A stretch of DNA of 64,000 nt from Larix kaempferi (GCA_027924585.1 BSBM01000307.1:12050001-12114000), one strand, 5' to 3'; positions 1 to 10,090 are shown, counted from the first letter of the stretch. Program-made: numbers and translations. Notes: generated from the letters alone by a model not told the origin.

Positions 1-651
1 CCTTGAGCCTAATATGGTTGCAAAGGATTCAAAATTTTACACCAGATCACAGTCTCCAGGTGTTAGAGAAAGATTGGAGTGCAAAGCATCTGGAATTGGA
101 GATGATGCTAGAGAGAAGCGCAAGAATGGCCAGTATGCTGACCGCGACAATGAAAGATATCGAGAAGGAAGGCATTCTATGTCTCGAGACATTAAGAAAG
201 GCAGGCAATCAGATAGAAACAGATCTCCTGATATTTTGAGGGATAAGTATCATAGCAAGGGCAGATCTCCTTCTCGAGATAGTTATAGAGACAGGAGTTT
301 TGATCTAAAATAGTCAAGATCTCAAGAAAGGAGGGAGTACCATTCTCATTCACGAGATAGAAACTAGGTTCAATATTACAGGGGAAGGAGATCGAGATCT
401 CGTGAGAGGGAGATGAGGTACTGCAGAGAGAATGGTGATCATAGTGCACGAGTTAGGCATTTTGTTTCAAGAGATGTCTCAAGAGGTGGTCGAACTGATG
501 ACACTGGTGAACGTTTGTATAGTATACATCATAGATATGAGCATCAGAGAGAATCAGACAGAGACAAAGCAAGAGACAAAAAGTCAGAAAAAGAGCGTGC
601 TTCAAGAGGTCAGGAACCAAAAGAAGATCCTGAGGACAAAGAAAAAATTAG

Positions 652-757
652 GCAAGTCTAGTATCTATGAAGTATTCTTGTTTATATTCTTATTATAGAT
701 ATTACTTCTATTGGTCTTCATTTTGAGAAGGTTTCCTTTGAAACTGTTAACCTATAG
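652..757 (+). other. GC-AG intron of the PRP4K pseudogene
   Basis: The junction AG|GCAAGT at 651/652 and CCTATAG| at 757/758 keep the reading frame (phase 2) between the first two exons. A nearby GT at 656 would not keep phase. GC donors normally show this extended match (AG|GCAAGT), so this may be a genuine GC-AG intron rather than a decayed GT site. Confidence 0.5.
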
Positions 758-981
758 AGAGGAAGAAAACCAAGAGGAATATCAAGAGCGCATTGCCTTG
801 CAACTTGTAGAGCAAGAGGAGAATGATATTGAAAAAATCAAAGAGAAAAGTAGGACGAGGAGACAGGCGATATTAGAGAAGTACAGGCAACAAAAACATC
901 CATAACAAAGTAATGATCAAGAAGCTAGAAAATGTATTTGATCATATTTACATCTGAGCTTCGCTTCATAATTTTGTTTAC

Positions 982-1234
982 TAATAAGATGCATGATTAT
1001 AGAAAATTGGATTATGTTTTTTCGTTTTATATGTTAATTTATCCGTTACTGAATGTATTAAGGGGTCACATCTTACTACATATGGCTACAAACTTCACTC
1101 TTTATTTTTGTTTAATCATAAAAAACATGATTTTAGAAAATTGGATGATGGTTGTTTTGTTATTCTATGTTTGTTTATCTGTTATTGTTTGTATTAAGGG
1201 GTCACATCTTACTACATATGACTATGCATATGGT
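982..1234 (+). repeat. Tandem duplication inside a PRP4K intron
   Basis: Two diverged units lie side by side in the second intron. A 28-bp block starting ATTAAGGGGTCACATC is identical at 1057-1084 and 1193-1220, 136 bp apart, and the flanking text (for example AGAAAATTGGAT) also matches imperfectly. Confidence 0.7.
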
Positions 1235-2080
1235 TTAGACAATATGACGGAGAAAAGTGCAATCACAAAATGCCAAGAAGACAACCATAGCAGACAACTG
1301 GGATTTGGTAATATTGGACAGGATGGGAGTGATATTTTTGTACATGACCCAACATTCTCTATTGGGAAATAGCCACTGCAAGATGGGACACCCCATGCCG
1401 AAAGAAGATCATGTGCTGGTGGTCTTGGAGAAGGTTCCCCAAAGGTTGGTATGCCTATGTCATGTAGAATAAATTACTTATAAATTTCAAGAAACATGTG
1501 ACTCCTCATTGTCTTGAGGACTCCCTCTTCTCTAGAAACCAAGATGTTAGAGTGCCTTCTCTTTGGCCAATACCTTTTTGCAATATATTTGAAAAGAAAA
1601 ATTAATATATATATTTTTTTTTTATTTCAGAAATTAATATGTACAAATCAAAACTGGTCCTGAATAATTCTAGCCCAATCTAACGTATCTTAAGGAATGT
1701 GCATAATATGAAAGATTTCCCATTTCAAAATGCTAAAAAAATGTGTTTTGCATGAGGAATGTGTGCATATGCGTCAGTTGTCTTCTTTTCTCTATACTTG
1801 ATGTCTTTATTTTAATATGTTCTTGACTCTTTTATTTTGTTTAGAGCGAGAGGTCAGCAGATATGTTTTGCGATGACATATTTGGAGAATCACCTGCAAG
1901 AATTCGCAAGCCGGTAAGATCCTCATTGTTTCCTTTTTTGTTTGATTAACTCAGGCTAGATTTCAAAACATTGGCTATGTGGATTTGGAGTGTTTGAAAT
2001 GGCAATGAAACTGCATTATTGTTTCTTATTCTTATAAAGAAGACACTATTGTAATGGTGCATATTGTTTGTGTTTTACGC

Positions 2081-2146
2081 TTATAGTATGTATTCATGTG
2101 ATGTTACTTATTATAGTATGTATTCATGTCATGTTACTTATTACAG
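2081..2146 (+). repeat. 30-bp tandem duplication of an intron 3' end
   Basis: Units 2081-2110 and 2111-2140 differ by one base, followed by the start of a third unit (TTACAG, 2141-2146). Each unit starts TTATAG or TTACAG, so the copy offers three possible 3' splice sites 30 bp apart. All keep the reading frame of the next exon, but the upstream ones would include TAG-containing text. Confidence 0.75.
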
Positions 2147-2219
2147 GGTAAAGGTGATGGGTTTCCTGTTGATACAAGCGGTCTCCATGACAACTGGGAT
2201 GATGCAGAAGGATACTATG

Positions 2220-4494
2220 GTAAGTTACTCGGAAGAATATCAATCTAAAGTTTAGTTCATTATTAGATGCATAACAAGAATCGTTTATTCTCCTATTTTG
2301 GAGGATTAATCTTCGATAGATATTTAAAAATGTATTTTGATACTATTTTTCTCGTTTTTTATATGCTACTTGTGGGGTTTAAAACTAACAATACAACATC
2401 TCTTACTAGACCTTTTTATGCTATAATATATTTGTTCAAGTGGCGTTCATATGTTATTTTATATGGTTTATTAGGGGATTTATCTAATAAACTATAAATT
2501 AAATTAAATTCAAAACTACAGATAATATTTTATTTTCATATTTAAAGTATTATTGCTTAAATATAAATTATGATGAAATAATAATATATAAATTTTAAAC
2601 AAAAATGATAAATAATGTTTTTATTATTTTTTAAGTTTGATAAAAGAATTTAACTCTTTAATATTATAATTATATTTTATATAATTGTATATGACTTCTT
2701 AAATATTAAATGTTAGTAAACTTTTCTTTTCAAATATATATATATAAGTAAAGCAAAATCCTCTTAATACCCTAAACAATTTGTAACAAAAACACCAAAT
2801 CATGATTGTTGCATAATTGTATGGTTTTACAAAGAAAGCTTTGATGCCAAGATATCTTTACAAAACAATAAACTTGATGAACACAAACTATTCACCAACA
2901 TCCAAGAGTTGAAGTTAGAATTGATAAATTAATTGAAAATAGAATATATAAATAATAATCTAAATAGATGATAACATTATAAAATCTTAATTATTTTAAT
3001 ATAATGTAATATGAAAAATAATGAAAATGGTTTTTTATATTCTAATACTATAATTAATTTTATAAAAAAATATATTAATTATAAAATATATATAATATAT
3101 AATTGATTTACATGCCCACTTTATAGAATATACTTTCTAATTCCAATAAAGTATAGGCTTATTCATCTTAAAGAAAATAAAACAACTCTAATAGATAATC
3201 TAATTAAATCATTATTGCAATGAAAGTTGAATAGAGATATTTTTTCCTCTTTTTTCTAACAAAGTTTAGTATAAATGTTATAGCTATGATTGAATTACAT
3301 GTGGCATCTTAAAATAACTCCATTGGTATAACATTTGAATCTTTGGTTAACTATGCTATGGACATAACACCAAATTTTCAAACTTTTCAAATCTATTTCT
3401 GTACCCATCCCTCAATAAATTTTGAAATCTAAACTATAGTTAATGGTGCTTTGCAATAAATTCTACTAGAATCTTTAATCAATGGTGAATTGTTAGGGTG
3501 CAAGACTAAAAAATAACAAGTGAAGATAAAAGTGCACTACTCTATTTGCCCTCAACTCGCAATTGTTGCTATTCTCTTTGTGTGCATTCCCATTTTATAA
3601 TTTCTTGATTTGTACAAGTTATTCCATCACTAATTATAGTGAAACATTTGTCTTGAGATGATCTCATTTATGAAGTGAACCACCCAAAATTTTATTCTAT
3701 TTTATTATTCTCTTCATGCCATTTCAATGATGAGGAGGAAGCTCTTCATGCCATCCTATTTATTGTTTTCTTTGTCATTTCATCACATTCACTTTATTTC
3801 CCATCTTTTTTCATTTCGGCGTTCCTTTGCACCTTTTGGGGCAATTGCTAGTTATAATTTAATAGATGTTTCTATTTTTTTAATGAATGTATTCTTTGAA
3901 AGTTGGAATTTAGAAAGTATAGATTAACAAATCAAAGCAACTTGCACATGGAAATAATTTTAATTTAATAGATGTTTCTATTTATTTAATGAATGTATGT
4001 TTTCTAAATTGAAATTTAGAAAGTACAATTTAAATATAACATAAATATATTAATACTACTATTAAATTAGTAATATAATCAAATTGTAGGAATTTTGTCA
4101 AATATAATGACGGTTTAGAAATTTTATTGCCCTTCAAAAATACGTTTTAGAAATTTTATCACCCTTCACAAATGATGGTTAACAAAAATTTTAAACCGTA
4201 TTTGACGGTCAAAATACCCCGTGACGTCCATTTTGCCCGTCAAATTCCATCACTGGCTAGGGTGGAGCTTTCCATGGAATGCTTTTCAAAAACCGTTTCG
4301 TGAGACAGGTTTATACCGACCTAAACCATGCTTTTCATGTTTTGCATTTTTTTTATGGTGCAACTTTTTTACCTGTTTTGTGTACCTTGATTTTCTATGT
4401 TCCTTCCATTTTTTTTCTTCAGTTTTTTATCACATATATTTTGGTATATTTTCTATCTAGCCATATTGGTCTTCATGTGTGACAAATCCAAAAT
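2220..4494. other. AT-rich gene-free stretch
   Basis: I see no convincing coding region, RNA gene or transposon protein here. The sequence is very AT-rich with many short A and T runs. A decayed foldback may lie at 4096-4215, where a GTCAAATA...ACGGTTTA-like block is repeated in inverted orientation as TAAACCGTATTTGAC. The right limit at about 4495 is where similarity to the repeat unit begins. Confidence 0.5.
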
Positions 4495-4846
4495 GATGCC
4501 ACATCAGCCACATTGGCCTTAAGGTGGATGTGACTTAAATTGTCATTTCAAATTTTAAATATTCATTTTATTTCAAAATTTAGAAGAATTTTTTTAATGA
4601 GTAATTTAAAAAACATGAAAATATTGACAATGATTTGTACATAAAGTATTTTTATGAACCACTTATGGTAGCTAGTTTTTCCACTCCGGTCTCCACTACT
4701 GGTTACATGTTCACATACTGGCATCTACCCCCTACTAGACATTGGGCAATGGGGACGGGGCTACAACTAATTATTAGTGGTTGGAACTTGGTGTTGGTGT
4801 TAGGTAATTGTATTAAATATTCAACGATTGTCTAAGTGCCAAACTC

Positions 4847-5062
4847 ATGAATCTGCCAAGTTGCCAACAATTGTCAAGCCTCGAGCATACCGCCGACAGT
4901 GTGCACCCCGTTTCCTCTTTTGTTTGTTGTAGAAGGAAAGGCAGCTCTGTTACCCTCGCAATATTGGCTTATGAAACAAGGATGCGGAGGCCCCTTACCA
5001 AAGATGAGGAATTCCAAAAGGACCTCACAAACTCCAAAGCCACCCTGTCATCAAATCCCTGA
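4847..5062 (+). other. Short ORF conserved among repeat-unit copies (71 codons)
   Basis: Copies A (4847), B (12668) and C (about 16770) all keep an open frame with a common core (VHPVSSFV, TLAILAYET, PLTKDEEFQ). I do not recognise the protein. Conservation may only reflect the low divergence of the copies, so coding status is unproven. Confidence 0.2.
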
Positions 5063-5462
5063 AGTTTTTCAAAGTAAACCAATCGACCTCTCAAAAAATC
5101 CTCGTGGCCTCCATATTAATCTGGAGGGTATATATGCCCACCGGTTCATGACGGGAAGCATTGCCCCTCAATTGCTAGAATCCACATAAGAAGAACACAG
5201 AGTGCAGCTGAGTAACTCATAGGTTTGTTGTTCAGAAGCTTGGACAGGAATTGTAGCGTGCATCCTGCAGGCGCTGCCGCATTCGTTTATTGTGGAGGGC
5301 TGAGGACAAGAGGGGGAATAGCAGTATGTGACTACAGGAACCATTGATCCGCCACACCTAGCCCTCAATGAATTTACTCTTCATTTCTAAGGGTTTTCTT
5401 CTCAATTAATTATGGGACGTCACTGACTTTCCATATTTGCACAAGCATCAGAATGGATTGCA

Positions 5463-5735
5463 TTGCAACATTTGGACTCTCCCCGAACAGGTGCACTTCT
5501 TCCTCTTTCTAAGGGACTCTGTTTCCTAAGAAGCTCTATCATACTCGCTCCTTTTTTCCAAATTCCAACTGAGCTTTGTCTTCTATTAAAAAAAGAACTT
5601 CATCAAATTGTCGCATTATATTTCCAAATTCCTGCTCTCAAGTTCTGGATTCTGGAAGTAGCTTGTGTTCCAGGTAGTTTTAATGTTTTTATCAAGAGCC
5701 ACTCTATTGTTTCCCTTGCAAGTTGTCGTTCGTAG
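5463..5735 (+). other. Short ORF conserved among repeat-unit copies (90 codons)
   Basis: Open in copy A (5463-5735), copy B (13284-13637, extended to 117 codons by a one-base length difference) and copy C' (15662-15934). It shares TGALLP, KELHQIVALYFQIPALKFW and similar stretches. No family is recognised. It could be a remnant of a captured exon or chance. Confidence 0.2.
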
Positions 5736-6970
5736 GGAAAATGATCTCGAGTCTCTAGTTGCCTCAATGAGTCTCCAATGCCTACAGAAACAAGATTGTG
5801 TCGGTTCTATCTGTTGACTTCATTATAAAATTTTCGATGATCTGGAGCTAGTCTATCCTATCAGAAAGAGTATGTGAAGGGATCCTATGCACACGGAAAA
5901 TATGGACTCATGGAGCATCGATATGGTAATTATGCTCATATCTTATTATTTCAATATTGAGAAGACGTCAAATTGGGCAAACAAAACAAGAATCGAACAC
6001 AAGACTCGGGCGTTGGTTCTTATCATCGCATGAAGTTTTGTAGGCAAGAGCTGCTACAAAACTAATAAAACTACGGGGTTAGTTGAGGTACTTGGGTTTT
6101 CTGGGAGAGAACCATCCATTAGCACTAGCAAACCTATTCTTATCTACGAGGTTAGTTGAGGTATTTGGGCTTTTCTAGGCGGGAGCCGCCCATTAGCAAA
6201 CCCATCCTTAGTTGTCTTCAACAATAAGGATTCATTTAAATTTTTAAGGAATGCCTTATAAGGCCAATCTATGTAGATGAATCTCATGATCACCCACCCC
6301 ATACTGGAAAGATAGTTGCTTGCACTCAATTCGATGCTTCAGAATTGGACATAACTTTTCCTTCCTTCCAGCAGTGTTGTTTGGTGTTGTTGCTTTGGCC
6401 TTTAGCCTCTTAAGATTATGCCTTTAGAGTATATAATAGAATTTCTTAAAGGACTTGTTTTAGTTAGCTACAATAAATCCCCATGGGCAACCAGGGTGTA
6501 ACGCGTTCACCTATATCAGGTGACTTTCTCTGCTCAAAAGTTGATTTTTGTGGAGATGTTCTTGAGTAGTTCATGTTTATCCTCTAGGGCCACTTTCTCC
6601 GTAGGTGGATGTGCCTCGTTATTATAGAAGTTCTTGGTTATGTCTATGTGGATGTCTTGAATCTGATCTAGATAATGTTAACTATTAATACTACATTGTC
6701 ACAAATCCTGACATGGTGAACAAGCCCCAAATCTGTCGAGCTTTAAGTTCGCTGGAATCTGGCATAGATTGGGCATTGCAATCATACTCATAGTAAGGCA
6801 TCCACCATTTTTGAATTTTGTACAATTCCTTGGTCTCCGTTAACTACAGTATTCTGCTATAAATGTTCATTGAATCGCTGCTAGTTGATGATGGATGGGG
6901 GCAAAATACCTGAAAAACAATGGAAGACCACTCAAACTTTCTGTGAAAAACCACTCAAATCTTTTGAATT

Positions 6971-7135
6971 TTTTGGGAAATTGAAATGAATAGACATGTA
7001 TATGTATAAACACAAGATTTATGAATGTTTTGGGAAATTGAATTGAATAGACATGTACACATGTATAAATATAAACACGTTTTGGGAAATTGAAATGAAT
7101 AGACACGTACACATGTATAAATATAAACACTTAGG
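6971..7135. repeat. Minisatellite in copy A (three units of 52-57 bp)
   Basis: The block TTTTGGGAAATTGAA recurs at about 6971, 7028 and 7080, each followed by TGAATAGACA-GTA and a TATAAACAC-like end. The same array exists in copy B at about 14766-14930. It lies in what would be an intron or flank of the minus-strand GLR fragment. Confidence 0.7.
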
Positions 7136-7174
7136 GTGTGGCCCGTGGGTTTTGGGCATTCTTGAAAAAAAACA

Positions 7175-7503
7175 CTTCCGAAAAAACATATATATAAAAC
7201 ACTTAGGAATCCCCAGTTTAGACTAATGAACAGTTCACCAACGAAGGTGACTTTATTGCAATAGTTGGCCACCACGGATTGTATTTGTGGATGCTCATCT
7301 ATTATGGCATCCACTCCACTACTGGACATATTGTTGTAATAATCAGCTTCTGTGGTTGGACTTATTAGACTTTGTTTAGGGATTCTGAACTCATGTGTCA
7401 ATAAATATTTTTTAAAGGACTTATTCCAATACCCAATTCTTATGTCCTCCCTTGCCAAGACACTCTGTAAATCGCCGAACATTGGTTGTAAATCACAAAA
7501 CAT
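7175..7503 (-). pseudogene. Glutamate-receptor-like (GLR) gene fragment, copy A
   Basis: The minus strand encodes a fragment with LQPMFGDLQSVL, IRIGYWNKSF, EADYYNNMSSSGVDAIIDE and VANYCNKVTFVGE. This pattern matches the second half of the ligand-binding domain (S2) of plant GLR channels: a run like LQPT, a GYQ-like motif, YY-x-AL, then a segment with DE-x-P-Y and YC-x-K-YT. GLRs are plasma-membrane or endomembrane cation channels. Only about 100 residues are present; the pore and the last membrane helix are missing and the 3' side runs into the minisatellite. It looks like a gene fragment carried by the repeat unit. Family assignment is from motif pattern only. Confidence 0.65.
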
Positions 7504-7617
7504 TGGTTATAAATATATGATTCCCCATCGTTTTCCTTGTGATTCTATTTAGAGGATTACACATAAGAAACGCCATCAATGAATCTCATAATTATAGTGG
7601 TTAAGTTATAATAAACT

Positions 7618-7788
7618 AGCCTAGATCCAAATTCTAGGCTCTATCAAGCGCCGAGAGGGATCAAATATCCTGAGGTGCAAACCTCTCCTCGAAAATCTCC
7701 TTGAGTGCAATACCTGAGAAGAGGTTTGCACCTCGGGAGATTTGATCCCTCTCGACACTTGATAGAGCCTAGGATTTGGATCTAGGCT
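7618..7788. repeat. 69-bp inverted repeat (long hairpin)
   Basis: Left arm 7618-7686 and right arm 7720-7788 are reverse complements with 5 mismatches in 69 positions, around a 33-bp loop. The ends read AGCCTAGATCC and GGATCTAGGCT. Copy B of the repeat unit keeps only the left arm (about 15413-15466). It may be the end of a foldback element or MITE, or a double-stranded-RNA-forming locus. Confidence 0.85.
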
Positions 7789-8065
7789 GGTTCTAGTCGT
7801 GGGCGGTGACACAAAACTGGAGTTTGATCAGCATTGTAAGGAACGAGTTAAGTTGAAAACAGAGATAGAATTATGAGGATTATCATAATGTAAGTAATAA
7901 GTATGAGTAACTTGTTAAACTAGGATATAGAGACAATAATTTTGTAAGGATTAAATAAATGAAAATATGGTTCACATCGTGATCATTCTCAATCTATCTT
8001 CTTCATCTTTTCTTATCTTCACACCTGGTAGTTTTGGCATCTTTTCATATCGATCATATGAGAAT
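7789..8065. other. Short gene-free stretch
   Basis: No feature recognised. It links the hairpin to the minus-strand repeat protein remnant. Minus-strand frames downstream of the stop at 8066 remain broken. Confidence 0.4.
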
Positions 8066-8773
8066 CTACATTGGACCTGTACTTGTATTACTTACTTGTA
8101 TTCCAGCATATGACTCTTGGCAGACATGACAGATTTGAACTTCTGCTAATTGATCAATTCGTTCATGAAATTTTCGATGTCTAGTATACATTTCTTCAGA
8201 TGGTACTGATATATTATCGTCAATTTCAATCTCCTTATCTCGGACTGTATTAGTAATTGGAGATGCTTGAAATTGGACCATGTCATCAACACGTCTCTCT
8301 TTGACCGTTACACGTTGAGCATCTCCCACAGTTGGTTCTACGGGTATATTGGTTGAAAATTGTCTTTGTTGTTCTACATTTTGATTTCTTTGTTGTTCTA
8401 CAAATTGATTTCTTTGTTTTTCCAATTGCTTCAACTTTCTCTCTTGATAGACTCTTTGTCGGTCAATGTTTCGTTTTCTTTGTTCTTCTCGTTCTTTTGC
8501 TGTCAATTCATCTAACTTTCTTTTTCGATATTCTTTTTGTCGATCCACGTTTTGTTTTCTTCGTTCTTCTTGTTCTTCTGTTGTCATTTTGTCCAACTTT
8601 CTTTTTCGATATTCTTTTTGTTGTTCTGCTTTTCGTTTCAAGTCTTCTTCTCGTTCTTTTGTTGTCATTTCGTTAGATTTTATTCCTTGATATGCTTTCT
8701 GACGTTTGACGTTCTATAGTTTTTGTTCTTCTCCTGTTTGTCTGATAGCATCTTCTACATGCACATCTCCCAT
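8066..8773 (-). pseudogene. Charged 27-residue-repeat protein, copy 1 (Helitron-like N-terminus?)
   Basis: Read from ATG 8773 leftwards. One in-frame TAG (about 8716) separates MGDVHVEDA from a 200-codon open stretch. That stretch has about three 27-residue repeats of the form KEYRKRKLD-MT-EE-EE-RKQN-DRQ, then a Gln/Asn-rich part, a linker with EIEIDDNI and a C-terminal CHVCQESYAGI segment. Repeats of this type, followed by a Cys-x2-Cys motif, occur at the N-terminus of some plant and insect Helitron replicase-helicase proteins. No Rep or helicase motif is present here, so that link is tentative. The TAG corresponds to CAG in copy 2, showing a C-to-T origin. Confidence 0.45.
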
Positions 8774-8814
8774 TTTTAGTTCAGACTCTATATCAAAACT
8801 GTCAAGCATTAACA

Positions 8815-8950
8815 TATACACTAAAATTTATGCATCCATGAAATCTACACTGAAATCTATGCATTCATCGGTTAACAACTACACTGAAAATTATGCAATG
8901 ATAAAACACCATACACTGAAATCTATGCAAGTATAAAACTCACTTTACAT
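8815..8950. repeat. Imperfect array of CACTGAAATCTATGCA-type repeats
   Basis: The motif CACTGAAATCTATGCA and variants recur about every 25-40 bp between the two protein-repeat copies. A longer array of the same motif lies at 9615-9840. Confidence 0.65.
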
Positions 8951-8984
8951 GATAATGAAATTCAATGTCCACATAAATTTTGGT

Positions 8985-9625
8985 TATGTGGTATAAACCT
9001 TTGTCCTTCTCGTTCTTTTGTTGTTATTTCGTTAGATTTTCTTCCTTGATATGCTTTCTGACATTCGGCATTCTGTATTTTTTGTTCTTCTCCTGTTTGT
9101 CATTTCATCCAACATTTTATTTCAATATTATTTTTGTTGTTCTGCTTTTTGCTTCAAGTCTTCTTCTCGTTCTTTTGATGTCATTTCTTCAGATGGTACC
9201 GCTATATTATCGTCAATTTCAATCGCCTTATCTTGTTCTACATTTTCATTTATTTGTTGTTCTGCAAATTGATTTCTTTGTTCTTCCAATTGCTTCAACT
9301 TTCTCTCTTGATACGCTCTGTGTCGATCAACGTTTCGTTTTCTTTGTTCTTCTCGTTCTTGTGCTGTCAATTCGTCTAACTTTCCTTTTGTCGATCTGCG
9401 TTTTGTTTTCTTTGTTCTTCTCGTTCTTCTACTGTCATTTCGTCCAACTTTCTTTTTCGAAATTCTTTTTGTTGTTCTGCTTTTCGTTTCGAGTCTTCTT
9501 CTTGTTCTTTTGTTGTCATTTCATTAGATTTTTGTTCTTCTCTTGTTTGTCTCATAGCATCTTCCGCATGCACATCTTCCATTTCTAGTTCAGAATCTAT
9601 ATAAAAAATGTCAAGCATTAACATA
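8985..9625 (-). pseudogene. Charged 27-residue-repeat protein, copy 2 (frameshifted)
   Basis: Second copy of the 5' part of the same coding remnant, starting near MEDVHAEDAMRQTREEQKS (minus strand, about 9582). Open pieces are 9376-9582 and 9128-9370 in different frames, with a short deletion at about 9370-9376. It has its own KEFRKRKLDEMTVEEREEQ-type repeats and an IEIDDNIAVPSEEM linker, then re-enters the repeat. The Cys-x2-Cys end found in copy 1 is missing. The layout suggests unequal exchange between 81-bp DNA repeats. Confidence 0.5.
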
Positions 9626-9840
9626 TACACTGAAATTAATGCATCTATGAAATCCACACTGAAATTTTTGCATCCATGAAATCTACACTGAAACCAATGT
9701 GTCCAAGGAATAACTGCTACACTGAAAAATATGCAATGATTAATGCTTGACACTGAAATCTATGAAATTATAAAAAACCATACACTGAAATCTATGCAAT
9801 TATGAAAAACCATACACTGAAATCTATGCAAGTATAAAAT
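9615..9840. repeat. Longer array of CACTGAAATCTATGCA-type repeats
   Basis: At least seven imperfect units of 30-37 bp, including three nearly identical ones in a row at about 9745-9835 (ACCATACACTGAAATCTATG). The array lies upstream of the minus-strand copy 2. Confidence 0.75.
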
Positions 9841-9864
9841 TCAATATATTTTCAAAAACATTAG

Positions 9865-9936
9865 GTGATTTGGGAGGATCAAACCTTGGACCTCACACCC
9901 ATTATTTGAACACCCTTACCACTATACCACAAGTAG
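9865..9936 (-). repeat. tRNA-like pol III promoter (decayed tRNA or SINE head)
   Basis: On the minus strand, TGGTATAGTGG (9929-9919) fits an A box and GGTTTGATCCT (9885-9875) fits a B box. Their outer ends span 55 nt, exactly as in a tRNA gene. Acceptor and T stems no longer pair well, so this is a tRNA-derived repeat rather than a working tRNA. Confidence 0.5.
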
Positions 9937-9954
9937 TTCTTATTATAAATATGC

Positions 9955-10090
9955 AATGATTAATGCTTGACCTACCTAAATTTAATATAAATATGAAATT
10001 TAAATTTAATATAAATATTAAATTTAAATTTAATCTAAATATTAAATTATATTTAAATTTAAATTTAAACTAAAATATAAATACAAATTT
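9955..10090. repeat. AT-rich low-complexity block (AAATTTAA type)
   Basis: Runs of AAATTTAAATTTAATATAAA-like text. A similar block lies at 37775-37895, just after the 3' end of LINE copy 2. It may be a decayed 3' tail of another LINE copy or a preferred insertion site. Confidence 0.6.

Larger units (their letters stand above)
2..2219 (+). pseudogene. PRP4K: PRP4-type splicing kinase, N-terminal exons only (pseudogene)
   Basis: Five exons can be laid out in phase: 2-651, 758-933, 1239-1444, 1845-1913 and 2147-2219. The first encodes an Arg/Ser/Asp-rich (RS-like) region, the second contains EKIKEKSRTRRQAILEKYR, and the last two contain SADMFCDDIFGESPA and GLHDNWDDAEGYY. These are hallmarks of plant PRP4 kinase just before its kinase domain; the family acts in the nucleus on spliceosomal proteins. 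The kinase domain is absent from the window: the last donor (GTAAGT at 2220) leads into AT-rich DNA and then repeats. Four in-frame stops occur, TAG 311-313, TAG 365-367, TAA 903-905 and TAG 1370-1372, and no start codon is seen because the copy runs off the left edge. Introns are retained, so this is a duplicated rather than a processed pseudogene. The family call is firm; non-function is inferred from the stops. Confidence 0.85.
4495..7620. repeat. Repeat unit copy A (unclassified, carries GLR gene fragment)
   Basis: About 3.1 kb that recurs nearly colinearly at 12330-15468 (copy B) and in part at 15465-16090, 16405-17240 and 37998-39660. Similarity starts near GCCACATCAGCCACATTGG and runs to the inverted repeat at 7618. 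No transposase, reverse transcriptase or replicase is visible inside. Its minus strand carries a glutamate-receptor-like gene fragment. All copies are in the same orientation. No terminal inverted repeats or target duplications could be defined by eye, so the class (Helitron-like, Pack-type or segmental duplication) is open. Confidence 0.75.

Noticed and set aside
4096-4215. MITE with terminal inverted repeats
   Set aside because: The inverted blocks are short and interrupted, with no target duplication; kept only as a remark.
2220-4494. Remaining PRP4 kinase exons
   Set aside because: No kinase motifs (glycine loop, VAIK-, HRD- or DFG-like) in any frame here.
6955-7503. 182-codon minus-strand ORF as a real gene
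   Set aside because: Only the first part is GLR-like; the rest is translated minisatellite.
8332-8719. Plus-strand hydrophobic frames rich in Phe/Leu/Val, like small membrane proteins
   Set aside because: They are the antisense of the Lys/Arg/Glu/Gln-rich minus-strand repeats; the hydrophobic look is a mirror effect of the codons.
8980-9588. 202-codon plus-strand frame with membrane-like segments
   Set aside because: Same antisense effect over the second copy of the repeat protein.
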